From: an uncultured Clostridiaceae bacterium
GTDB taxonomy: Bacteria > Bacillota > Clostridia > Clostridiales > Clostridiaceae
NCBI GenBank assembly: GCA_946405135.1
Contig: CAMJGD010000001.1
Location: 310,001-374,000, forward strand
Reading direction: 5' to 3'
Length of the DNA: 64,000 nucleotides
The translations under genes and the position numbers were made by a program. Shown here in pieces: positions 7,905 to 15,492 of the stretch. The stretch's first letter is position 1; every line of letters begins with the position of its first letter. The notes under the pieces were generated by a model, which worked only from the letters and a program-made list of their open reading frames with translations, was not told the origin of the DNA and did not search any database.

Positions 7905-10535
7905 TTATCTCTTGTTCTTAACCTGTGCCTGTGCTGCAGCAAGTCTTGCAAGTGGAACTCTAAATGGTGAGCAAGATACATAGTTAAGTCCTACATTGTG
8001 GCAGAACTCTACTGAAGATGGATCTCCGCCGTGCTCCCCGCATATACCAAGCTTAATATTTGGTCTTGTAGCTCTTCCTTTTTCTGCAGCCATTTTAACA
8101 AGTTGACCTACTCCTGTTTGGTCTAATTTAGCAAATGGATCAAATTCGTATATTCTCTTTTCATAGTAGTCTTTTAAGAACTTACCAGCATCATCTCTAG
8201 AGAATCCGAAAGTCATCTGTGTTAAATCATTTGTACCAAAGGAGAAGAATTCAGCTTCTTTAGCTATCTCATCAGCTGTTAAAGCAGCTCTTGGTATTTC
8301 TATCATGGTTCCTACCATGTACTTCATTTCAATACCTTTTTCTTTTAATACTTTTTCAGCAGTTTCAACTACTACATCCTTAACATATTTTAATTCTTTT
8401 ATTTCTCCAACAAGTGGTATCATTATTTCAGGAACTATATCATAGCCTTTTCTCTGCTTAACATCTATAGCAGCTTCTATTATAGCTCTTGCCTGCATTT
8501 CTGCAATTTCTGGATAGGATACAGCAAGACGGCATCCTCTATGACCCATCATTGGATTGAATTCATGTAGAGATTCTATGGTTGCTTTTAATTCATCAAA
8601 AGTCATTCCCATTTCTTTAGCTAAATCTCTTATATCTTCTTCATCTGTTGGTAAGAATTCATGTAGTGGTGGATCTAGAAGTCTTATAGTAACAGATCTT
8701 CCTTCCATAGCTTCATATATACCTGCAAAGTCTTCTCTCTGCATTGGTAATAATTTAGCTAGAGCTTTTCTTCTCTGTTCCTCTGTCTTAGCTACTATCA
8801 TTTCTCTAACTGCAGGTATTCTATCTTCTGCAAAGAACATATGCTCAGTTCTGCAAAGACCTATTCCTTCTGCTCCAAACTTAACAGCCTGAGCTGCATC
8901 TCTTGGAGTATCTGCATTAGTTCTAACTTTTAATTTTCTTATTTCGTCAGCCCATTTCATGAATATTTCAAAGTGACCGCTTATTTCTGGTTCTACTGTA
9001 TTTATAGCTGTACCATATACATTTCCTGTAGTTCCGTCTAAAGATAAGTAGTCTTTATCAGTATATACTTTTCCATCAGCTTCTACAGTTCTCTTCTCTT
9101 CATTAACTTTTATTGCTTCACAACCTGCAACGCAGCAAGCTCCCATTCCTCTTGCAACAACTGCAGCATGAGAAGTCATTCCGCCTCTTACAGTAAGGAT
9201 ACCTTCAGCAGCAATCATTCCTTCTATATCTTCTGGTGAAGTTTCTAATCTTACAAGAACAACCTTTTCACCTTTTTCATGTCTTTCTTTTGCTTCTTCA
9301 GCTGTAAATGCTATTTTACCGCAAGCTGCTCCTGGTGAAGCTGGTAATCCTTTAGCTATTGGAGTAACTGCTTTTAATTCTTTAGCATCAAAAGCTGGAT
9401 GTAATAATGTATCTAATTGTTTTGGCTCAACCTTTAATATAGCTTCTTCTTTAGTTAACATTTTTTCTTCAACTAAATCAACAGCTATCTTTAACGCAGC
9501 TTGAGCTGTTCTCTTACCATTTCTTGTCTGTAAGAAGTATAGTTTTCCTTCTTCTATAGTAAATTCCATATCTTGCATGTCTCTGTAGTGATCTTCTAGC
9601 TTATTAACTATATCCATAAATTCTTTGTATATTTCTGGCATATCCTCTTTAAGCTTTTCGATTGGAGCTGGTGTTCTTATTCCAGCAACAACGTCTTCAC
9701 CTTGAGCATTCATTAAGTATTCAGCAAAGATCTTCTTTTCTCCTGTAGATGGGTTTCTTGAGAATGCAACACCAGTTCCTGAAGTAGCGCCCTTATTACC
9801 AAATACCATTTGCTGAACATTAACTGCAGTACCCCAATCTCCAGGGATATCATTTAATCTTCTATAAACTATTGCTCTTGGGTTATCCCAAGATCTGAAG
9901 ACAGCTTTAATTGATTCAATTAATTGTTCCTTTGGATCTGCTGGAAAGTCTTTTCCTAACTCTTCTTTATATAGTGCTTTAAACTCTTTAACTAATTCTT
10001 TTAAGTCATTAGCATCTAATTCTGTGTCGAATTTAACGCCTTTTTTCTCTTTCATTGCTTCTAATTTATCTTCAAATTTTCTCTTTTCTACTCCCATAAC
10101 AACATCTGAAAACATCTGTATGAATCTTCTATAAGAGTCATAAGCAAATCTTGGATTTTTAGTTAAGTTAGACATAACTTCTACAGTTTCGTCATTTAAT
10201 CCAAGATTTAATATAGTATCCATCATTCCAGGCATAGAAACTCTAGCACCGGATCTTACAGATACTAACAAAGGATTTTCTTTACTTCCAAATTTTTTGC
10301 CTGTGATTTTTTCTAATTCTGCCATTTTTTCATATATCTGGTCCAAAACTCCCTGAGATATAACCTTGCCATCCTCATAATACTTATTGCAAGCCTCAGT
10401 AGTTACTGTAAATCCTTGTGGAACAGGAATTCCTAAATTAGTCATTTCTGCTAGGTTTGCACCCTTACCTCCAAGGAGGTTCTTCATTGATGCGTCGCCT
10501 TCACTAAAGAGATAAACGTATTTTTTGTTCTCCAT
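7905..10535 (-). CDS. ppdK: Pyruvate, phosphate dikinase
   Basis: PpdK interconverts pyruvate + ATP + Pi with phosphoenolpyruvate + AMP + PPi. The 876-residue protein contains the N-terminal ATP-grasp domain (GGKGANLAEM near residue 23, SVRSGARVSMPGMMDT near residue 90), the central swivelling domain with the phospho-histidine motif GGMTSHAAVVARGMG near residue 450, and the C-terminal PEP-binding barrel with GFGTNDLTQ-type FSFGTNDLTQMT and CGEHGGDP near the end. Full-length and intact. ATG follows GGAGGAG. The gene directly follows ccpN, a CBS-domain repressor of gluconeogenic genes in Bacillus, so ppdK is probably a CcpN target. In Clostridia this enzyme can work in either PEP or pyruvate direction using pyrophosphate. 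Confidence 0.98.
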   Translation of the reverse strand: MENKKYVYLFSEGDASMKNLLGGKGANLAEMTNLGIPVPQGFTVTTEACNKYYEDGKVISQGVLDQIYEKMAELEKITGKKFGSKENPLLVSVRSGARVSMPGMMDTILNLGLNDETVEVMSNLTKNPRFAYDSYRRFIQMFSDVVMGVEKRKFEDKLEAMKEKKGVKFDTELDANDLKELVKEFKALYKEELGKDFPADPKEQLIESIKAVFRSWDNPRAIVYRRLNDIPGDWGTAVNVQQMVFGNKGATSGTGVAFSRNPSTGEKKIFAEYLMNAQGEDVVAGIRTPAPIEKLKEDMPEIYKEFMDIVNKLEDHYRDMQDMEFTIEEGKLYFLQTRNGKRTAQAALKIAVDLVEEKMLTKEEAILKVEPKQLDTLLHPAFDAKELKAVTPIAKGLPASPGAACGKIAFTAEEAKERHEKGEKVVLVRLETSPEDIEGMIAAEGILTVRGGMTSHAAVVARGMGACCVAGCEAIKVNEEKRTVEADGKVYTDKDYLSLDGTTGNVYGTAINTVEPEISGHFEIFMKWADEIRKLKVRTNADTPRDAAQAVKFGAEGIGLCRTEHMFFAEDRIPAVREMIVAKTEEQRRKALAKLLPMQREDFAGIYEAMEGRSVTIRLLDPPLHEFLPTDEEDIRDLAKEMGMTFDELKATIESLHEFNPMMGHRGCRLAVSYPEIAEMQARAIIEAAIDVKQRKGYDIVPEIMIPLVGEIKELKYVKDVVVETAEKVLKEKGIEMKYMVGTMIEIPRAALTADEIAKEAEFFSFGTNDLTQMTFGFSRDDAGKFLKDYYEKRIYEFDPFAKLDQTGVGQLVKMAAEKGRATRPNIKLGICGEHGGDPSSVEFCHNVGLNYVSCSPFRVPLARLAAAQAQVKNKR

Positions 10536-10568
10536 GTTAACACTCCTCCGATTGAATTAATGTATATC

Positions 10569-10595
10569 TAACGGGACTTTTTACGTCCCGGTTAG
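10569..10595 (-). repeat. Inverted repeat in the ppdK leader
   Basis: CTAACGGGAC and GTCCCGGTTAG pair with a single bulged base around a 6-base loop, between the ccpN stop and the ppdK start. No U-run follows on the minus strand, so it is not an ordinary terminator. It may be an operator, an mRNA-stabilising hairpin or a processing site. Confidence 0.55.
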
Positions 10596-10607
10596 TGTAG
10601 AATTTAA

Positions 10608-11249
10608 TTAACTATTTTCACCAAGCTTAACAAAAAGCTTTGTAATATTAGTTTTAGATACTTTACCTATGATCTTTAACATTTCTTTATCTTCTTCAAA
10701 ACTTCTTTCTACCACCGGTAAACTATCAACCTCATGTTCTATTATCTTTTGAGCTACCAAATAGGCACTATCTTCTTTTTCAACAAAAACTATATTAGGC
10801 ATCCTAGTCATGATAATACCTACTGGTACTTTATGTATATCTGTACCACCTATAGCTATTTTCAGAAAATCTTTTCTTGAAACTGCTCCTGTAAGCATTC
10901 CTTTATTTTCAACAAAAATAGTACCAACATCATTTAAAAATAAATGAACGATGGCATCATATACTGTAGTTTCCTCACTTACCACTACTGGCTTTGACAT
11001 AATATCTTGGACTTTGATATCTATGATACAATCATAAATCATGCTGTGAGAGGGTTTTTTAGAATATATATAACCAACTTTAGGTCTTGCTTCTAATATG
11101 CCTGTCATAGTAAGTATTGCAAGATCCGGTCTCAAAGCTGCCCTTGTGACTCCTAAACTGGATGCCAAAGCTTCACTAGTTACTGGTTGACCTTCTTTTA
11201 CTAATCTAATGATTTCCTCTTGCCTTGGCGTTAGTTTAATAGCACTCAC
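10608..11249 (-). CDS. ccpN: CcpN-family repressor with two CBS domains
   Basis: CcpN is the carbon catabolite repressor of gluconeogenic genes in Bacillus. The 213-residue protein has an N-terminal winged helix (TPRQEEIIRLVKEGQPVTSEALASSLGVTRAALRPDLAILTM, residues 7-50), then GILEARPKVGY, then two CBS domains (VQDIMSKPVVV and VGIIMTRMPNIVFV) that bind adenine nucleotides in this family. The resemblance to Bacillus CcpN runs through the whole length. The start is GTG; AAGAGG abuts it, so spacing is unusually short. It lies directly upstream of ppdK, and an inverted repeat pair brackets its promoter, consistent with autoregulation and control of ppdK. Confidence 0.93.
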   Translation of the reverse strand: MSAIKLTPRQEEIIRLVKEGQPVTSEALASSLGVTRAALRPDLAILTMTGILEARPKVGYIYSKKPSHSMIYDCIIDIKVQDIMSKPVVVSEETTVYDAIVHLFLNDVGTIFVENKGMLTGAVSRKDFLKIAIGGTDIHKVPVGIIMTRMPNIVFVEKEDSAYLVAQKIIEHEVDSLPVVERSFEEDKEMLKIIGKVSKTNITKLFVKLGENS

Positions 11250-11271
11250 CCTCTTTCATAATAAATAAAAC

Positions 11272-11382
11272 TATACAAGGAATATTGAAAAACAATACAA
11301 ATACATTATACACGATTTTTTATAAATAGTATATATTATTTAATCAAAATTTACCGCTAATTAATAAAATATTCCTTGTATA
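11272..11382. repeat. 15-bp inverted repeat pair flanking the ccpN promoter
   Basis: TATACAAGGAATATT at 11272-11286 is the exact reverse complement of AATATTCCTTGTATA at 11368-11382, with 81 bases between. Reading toward ccpN, a TATAAT box (minus strand, 11305-11310) lies between the arms, so one arm falls just after the expected transcription start and the other about 70-85 bases upstream. This geometry suggests a two-operator, looping autoregulatory site. Confidence 0.6.
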
Positions 11383-11397
11383 AAATTACAAAAGTAT

Positions 11398-11988
11398 TTA
11401 TTCTTCGCTGTTATCCCCTGAATCATTCTTATCTATATCATCAAACTTTACTGTATATTTATAAACAGGTTCTTCAGAAAACTCAGTCTTAACATAATCT
11501 TCATCTTTAGATTCAAATTTGCTTTTCATATTATCTTTTATATCAGTGAACTTATCTTTTATATTATCCATTTTACTCTTTATTATACTATTTACTATTT
11601 CTACAGATCCATCATCTTTAGTTATCTCTACAGTAACCTTAAAAGCTACTGCTGTAATCAAACTAATTGCCATTAAAGGCGGCCAAATAGCTGCTATAAC
11701 TCCAACAGCTATACCTGCATTTACAGGTACATCTACTACCACTTTTTCATCTTTTTTTATTTTTATGCGAGTAACATTACCTTTACTTATAAGGTCTTTT
11801 AGCCAATTCATAAACTCATCTATGGAAGAATATACGGGACTTGTCTTATTGTGTTGAATTTCTTCTATGAATATAAGAGCATCAACTACATTCCCTCCAC
11901 AAGCTTCTAAGGCTCTTTTAGCTTCTGCATAAGAAGCTCCTGTTCTCTCCCTTATAATATCTACTTTTTCTAAAGTGATTTCATCCAT
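11398..11988 (-). CDS. DUF4342 protein with N-terminal UBA-like domain
   Basis: The 196-residue product begins with a UBA/TS-N-like three-helix domain (ITLEKVDIIRERTGASYAEAKRALEACGGNVVDALIFIE), similar to that of elongation factor Ts. A central segment (VTRIKIKKDEKVVVDVPVNAGIAVGVIAAIWPPLMAISLITAVAF) matches the pattern of DUF4342, with one hydrophobic hairpin that may touch the membrane. The tail is acidic and low complexity. The ATG at 11988 is chosen over an in-frame GTG that lies inside the AAGGAG ribosome site. It overlaps the recO end by eight bases, so it is coupled to recO-era. Function is unknown; association with ribosomes or membranes would be inference. Confidence 0.75.
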   Translation of the reverse strand: MDEITLEKVDIIRERTGASYAEAKRALEACGGNVVDALIFIEEIQHNKTSPVYSSIDEFMNWLKDLISKGNVTRIKIKKDEKVVVDVPVNAGIAVGVIAAIWPPLMAISLITAVAFKVTVEITKDDGSVEIVNSIIKSKMDNIKDKFTDIKDNMKSKFESKDEDYVKTEFSEEPVYKYTVKFDDIDKNDSGDNSEE

Positions 11989-12736
11989 TTCTTTCACTCT
12001 CCTTTAAAAAATTGAGCATTTCTAGACTCCTTGGTTTTCTTGCATAATTAGAAGAAATAATTGTGGATGTAACTTTATATATTTCTTTTTTTACCTCCAT
12101 GTCTAAATTTAACCTATAAACTTTTTGGAGAGGAGTATTGTTTAAAAACTTTAAAGAATTAAAAGCAGCTCTACTTATGCTTATACCATTTTCTTTAGCA
12201 CAATCTCCGCAAATCCCTCCATAATAAGTTAAATTTAAATAATCAGAAGTGGATATCTTTTTTTTGCATATGCAGCAATTATTAAAATCTAAAGCGTATC
12301 CTGTAGCTTTAAGAACTTTTAATTCAAAAGCTCTTGTAAGAATTTCATTATCTATAGCATTTGTATCCATTAGATAAAGGGCTGTAACAAAATCTTTAAA
12401 CAAAATTCTATTGCTTTCCTCTTCTACTAGACATATATCTATTAACTCGCAAAGATAGGTAGAGTAAGTAAGTTTTTCAAAATCATCCAGAAGCCCTTGA
12501 AAGGAATTAATTATCTCCCCTTCATTTAAAGTATATAAATTTTTCCCTCTATATACAACATATTCACCAAAACATAATGGGAGAGTAGTAGAAAAATATT
12601 TATTTCTATTTTTTTTAGCTCCTTTTGCAATAGCTTTTATCTTTCCTAACTTTTCACAAAACATATAAACTAGCTTATCATCTTCTTTAAAGTCCTGCGT
12701 CTTTATTATAACAGCATTAGTTTTAAAAGTAGACAG
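11981..12736 (-). CDS. recO: DNA repair protein RecO
   Basis: RecO loads RecA onto SSB-coated DNA together with RecR. The protein has the N-terminal OB fold (FKTNAVIIKTQDFKEDDKLVYMF...IKAIAKGAKK) and a C-terminal helical domain with the zinc ribbon CCICKKKI...YGGICGDC. I place the start at a CTG (12734-12736): GGGAGATGAT lies eight bases upstream and the protein then begins STFKTNAVI, as RecO proteins usually do. The alternative TTG at 12766 has no ribosome site and would add ten atypical residues. The gene follows era by a short spacer and its end overlaps the DUF4342 gene, matching the conserved era-recO pair. Confidence 0.93.
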   Translation of the reverse strand: MSTFKTNAVIIKTQDFKEDDKLVYMFCEKLGKIKAIAKGAKKNRNKYFSTTLPLCFGEYVVYRGKNLYTLNEGEIINSFQGLLDDFEKLTYSTYLCELIDICLVEEESNRILFKDFVTALYLMDTNAIDNEILTRAFELKVLKATGYALDFNNCCICKKKISTSDYLNLTYYGGICGDCAKENGISISRAAFNSLKFLNNTPLQKVYRLNLDMEVKKEIYKVTSTIISSNYARKPRSLEMLNFLKESERNG

Positions 12737-12777
12737 AAAATCATCTCCCAGAATTATTGTATCCAAGTAACTAAAAT

Positions 12778-13668
12778 TTATTTTTTTGATTTATATCCTA
12801 GTTCTCTTAGGTATGTAGGATTATCTCTCCACTCTTTTCTAACCTTTACCCAAATCTTTAAATTTACTTTTGAATTTAAAAATTTTTCAATATCCTCTCT
12901 AGCATACTGTCCTATTTTCTTTAATGTACTACCTTCTTTGCCTATGATTATGCCTTTATGTGAATCTTTTTCGCATAACATATCAACTTCTATATCATAT
13001 ATTCCTTTTTCATTTTTTTTCATAGATATAATATCCACAGCTATACCATGAGGTACCTCTTCACTTAAAAGTCTTAAAGTTTTTTCTCTGATTATTTCTG
13101 ATACTATAAACCTCTCCTGTACATCTGTCACCATATCCTCAGGATAGTACTGAGGCCCTTCCGGCAAATACTTTATCATTAACTCTTTTAAAATATCTAT
13201 ATTTTTCCCTTTAAGTGCTGATATAGGGATGATCTCTTTAAAATCAAAATATTTAGAATAGCATTGCAATGCCTTTGCTACATTTTCTTGAGTATTTTCA
13301 TCTATTTTATTAAGTACCATAAACACAGGAGTCTTACAGTCTTTCAACTGATCCAAAATAAAGGCATCTCCTCTTCCTACCTCTGTATCTGGTGTAGCTA
13401 AAAAAAGAATTAAATCTACTTCTTTTATAGAATCTTGAGCTAGCTTAACCATATATTCTCCTAGCTTGTGCCTAGGCTTATGTATACCAGGTGTGTCTAC
13501 AAACACTATTTGGTAATTCTCACCGGTTAAAATAGTCTGTATATTGTTTCTTGTAGTTTGAGGTTTACTTGATACTATGGATAGCTTTTCACCCATTAAA
13601 TTGTTTAAAAGTGTAGACTTTCCTACGTTTGGTCTGCCTATTATGGTCACAAATCCTGATTTATACAT
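12778..13668 (-). CDS. era: GTPase Era
   Basis: Era is an essential GTPase that binds the 3' end of 16S rRNA and assists 30S assembly. The 296-residue protein shows the G1 loop [12 protein letters not shown] (residues 11-22), G2 TTRNNIQ, G3 [11 protein letters not shown]4 NKID (near residue 123) and G5 SALKG, followed by the C-terminal KH domain with [20 protein letters not shown]. Start at ATG after AGGAGG. It sits in the conserved ybeY-dgk-cdd-era-recO string with only about ten bases to cdd upstream. Confidence 0.98.
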   Translation of the reverse strand: MYKSGFVTIIGRPNVGKSTLLNNLMGEKLSIVSSKPQTTRNNIQTILTGENYQIVFVDTPGIHKPRHKLGEYMVKLAQDSIKEVDLILFLATPDTEVGRGDAFILDQLKDCKTPVFMVLNKIDENTQENVAKALQCYSKYFDFKEIIPISALKGKNIDILKELMIKYLPEGPQYYPEDMVTDVQERFIVSEIIREKTLRLLSEEVPHGIAVDIISMKKNEKGIYDIEVDMLCEKDSHKGIIIGKEGSTLKKIGQYAREDIEKFLNSKVNLKIWVKVRKEWRDNPTYLRELGYKSKK

Positions 13669-13678
13669 TTTTCCTCCT

Positions 13679-14080
13679 CTATCTATCTAGATCCCTTTTA
13701 GTAAAGGATCCTGGTAATATTTCTTTTAAAGTTTTAATTATATAGTCATTTTTATTCTTAATTAAGATTATCTCTATTTCATCGTTTTCAGCAAACTCAG
13801 TTATAACCTGTCTGCATATTCCACAAGGATAGGTATAAGTAGTTGGATCACCTATTACAGCCACTGCTTTTATAGTATTATATCCTTCAGAAACTGCTTT
13901 AAATATAGCAGTTCTTTCTGCACAATTAGTAGCACCAAAAGATGCATTTTCTATATTGCAACCACTAAATATCTTATCATCCTCAGTAAGTATAGCTGCT
14001 CCCACTTTAAAGTTTGAATATGGAGCATATGCTTTTGTTCTAGCTTCTATGGCGCTTTCAATTAATTTTTCATAATTCAT
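13679..14080 (-). CDS. cdd: Cytidine deaminase
   Basis: Cdd deaminates cytidine and deoxycytidine to uridine nucleosides for pyrimidine salvage. The 133-residue sequence has the tetrameric, short-type zinc site: [11 protein letters not shown] (Cys and catalytic Glu) and PCGICRQVI (two Cys), plus the substrate-binding SNFKVGAAI and NIENASF motifs. The ATG at 14080 is chosen because GGAGGTT lies about nine bases upstream; an earlier in-frame ATG precedes the ribosome site and is unlikely. It lies between the dgk/PAP2 gene and era, the usual Firmicute position. Confidence 0.96.
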   Translation of the reverse strand: MNYEKLIESAIEARTKAYAPYSNFKVGAAILTEDDKIFSGCNIENASFGATNCAERTAIFKAVSEGYNTIKAVAVIGDPTTYTYPCGICRQVITEFAENDEIEIILIKNKNDYIIKTLKEILPGSFTKRDLDR

Positions 14081-14191
14081 TATAATCGAACCTCCATGCA
14101 AATAATTTACAAATTCATAAATGTTGTATATAAATTATAGCATTATTTGATAGCTTTGCAACAAAAATATACTTTACTAGCTTATATGTGG

Positions 14192-14890
14192 TTAATGAAA
14201 TATCTTAAATATAAGCAGTGTTAATAAAACTCCAAAAATTCCTCCACATATTACTTCAAGTACAGAATGCACTTCTGAATCCACCCTACTTTGCGCTACA
14301 ATAAAAGCTAATAAATAGCTTAACATTATAGAAACTGGTTCTTCTGTTATAAGGGCTATGGTGGTAGCAATAGAAAAGGCTATAGCACTATGCCCGCTTG
14401 GCATACCTCCTCGCATTGGAGTTCCTTCTCCATATATTGCTTTTACAATTAAAGTTGCTACACTTACTATTACCAGTATTATAAATATCATGTATGGTTC
14501 TGAACTTTTTATCTTACCTATCATAGAAAAAGTGGCTGAAGTTAGCTTATCCCAAAATATTATATAACCAACCACTACAGCATTTATGGCGGTAACAAGC
14601 ACTGCTCCTGCTGCAGTATTTTTTGCTATCTTAGCCAAAGGGTGATAATAATTAGTAGTTGTATCTATGGCACTTTCTATAGCAGTATTTATCAGTTCTG
14701 CTGCAATAACCATGGTAATGGTTATAGTTATTATGAGAAGTTCTATCTTACTTAAATCATAAAAAAAACAAGCAGTAAGTACCAATAGCGAAGCCACCAT
14801 ATGTATTTTCATATTTCTTTGAGTTCTTACTGCATATATTATACCTTCAATAGCATAATTAAAACTATCAACTAATTTTCTTCCTTTCAT
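14192..14890 (-). CDS. DgkA-type lipid kinase fused to a PAP2 phosphatase domain
   Basis: The N-terminal half (residues 1-120) is a DgkA/undecaprenol kinase domain, with FNYAIEGIIYAVRTQRNMKIH and the AAELINTAIESAIDTTT active-site helix. The C-terminal half is a PAP2 acid phosphatase domain with GMPSGHSAIAFS and SRVDSEVHSVLEV. The kinase phosphorylates diacylglycerol or undecaprenol; the PAP2 half would dephosphorylate a lipid phosphate, so opposing activities are joined in one membrane protein with about six or seven helices. The first PAP2 motif has RGG where RP is usual, and a Glu replaces the common Asp after the second His. Start ATG chosen at 14890, about eleven bases after AGGCGG. Confidence 0.88.
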   Translation of the reverse strand: MKGRKLVDSFNYAIEGIIYAVRTQRNMKIHMVASLLVLTACFFYDLSKIELLIITITITMVIAAELINTAIESAIDTTTNYYHPLAKIAKNTAAGAVLVTAINAVVVGYIIFWDKLTSATFSMIGKIKSSEPYMIFIILVIVSVATLIVKAIYGEGTPMRGGMPSGHSAIAFSIATTIALITEEPVSIMLSYLLAFIVAQSRVDSEVHSVLEVICGGIFGVLLTLLIFKIFH

Positions 14891-14931
14891 ACAGATTAAC
14901 ACCGCCTAAAGTTTAATTTTTATAGTTAATC

Positions 14932-14975
14932 TAATTAAGAGTTAACAGCAACTAAAACTGCTAACTCTTAATTAT
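14932..14975 (-). terminator. Hairpin between ybeY and dgk/PAP2
   Basis: TAATTAAGAGTTA-CAGC pairs with GCTAACTCTTAATTA around a short A-rich loop, immediately after the ybeY stop. No long U-run follows on the minus strand, so termination is probably partial, separating pgpH-ybeY from the dgk-cdd-era-recO part of the operon. Confidence 0.65.
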
Positions 14976-14980
14976 TTATA

Positions 14981-15481
14981 TTACCTTTTTATATTTAATT
15001 TATTTAAAATATATTCTTCTCTTTCTCTCATGATTTTTGTTTCTTGCACTTCTATATGATCATAACCAAGCAAATGAAGTATAGAATGAATGATAAGATA
15101 AAAGCACTCTCTTTCAAAAGAATGTCCATATTCTTTACTCTGGCTTTTTGCCTTCTCTAAGGAAAGAACAATATCGCCTAAAACAAGCTTATTCTCATCA
15201 AAATAAGTATCATCAAAATCATAATTTAAATACACATCTTTATACACTTTTCCTTTTGGGTAATCCAACATAGGAAAGGATAGCACATCTGTTTCTTTAT
15301 CTATATTTCTATGTTCACTATTAATCCCTTTTATTCTTTCATTATCTACTAAAATCATACTTATTTCATAATCTACTGTTACAGATTCTTCTTTTAAAGC
15401 AAAATCTATAGTATTTTCTATTCTTTTTATAAAATCCTCAGAAATCTCTATTTTATTCTGTAAATCTTCAATATAAATCAT
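14981..15481 (-). CDS. ybeY: Endoribonuclease YbeY (rRNA maturation factor)
   Basis: YbeY is a zinc-dependent RNase involved in 16S rRNA 3' maturation and ribosome quality control. The 166-residue protein carries [13 protein letters not shown] near residue 65, [10 protein letters not shown] near residue 105, and the diagnostic zinc motif [11 protein letters not shown] near residue 138 (three His ligands). ATG follows AAGGAG. It lies eleven bases after pgpH, in the same order as in Bacillus (pgpH-ybeY-dgk). Confidence 0.97.
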   Translation of the reverse strand: MIYIEDLQNKIEISEDFIKRIENTIDFALKEESVTVDYEISMILVDNERIKGINSEHRNIDKETDVLSFPMLDYPKGKVYKDVYLNYDFDDTYFDENKLVLGDIVLSLEKAKSQSKEYGHSFERECFYLIIHSILHLLGYDHIEVQETKIMREREEYILNKLNIKR

Positions 15482-15492
15482 AACCTAACTCC

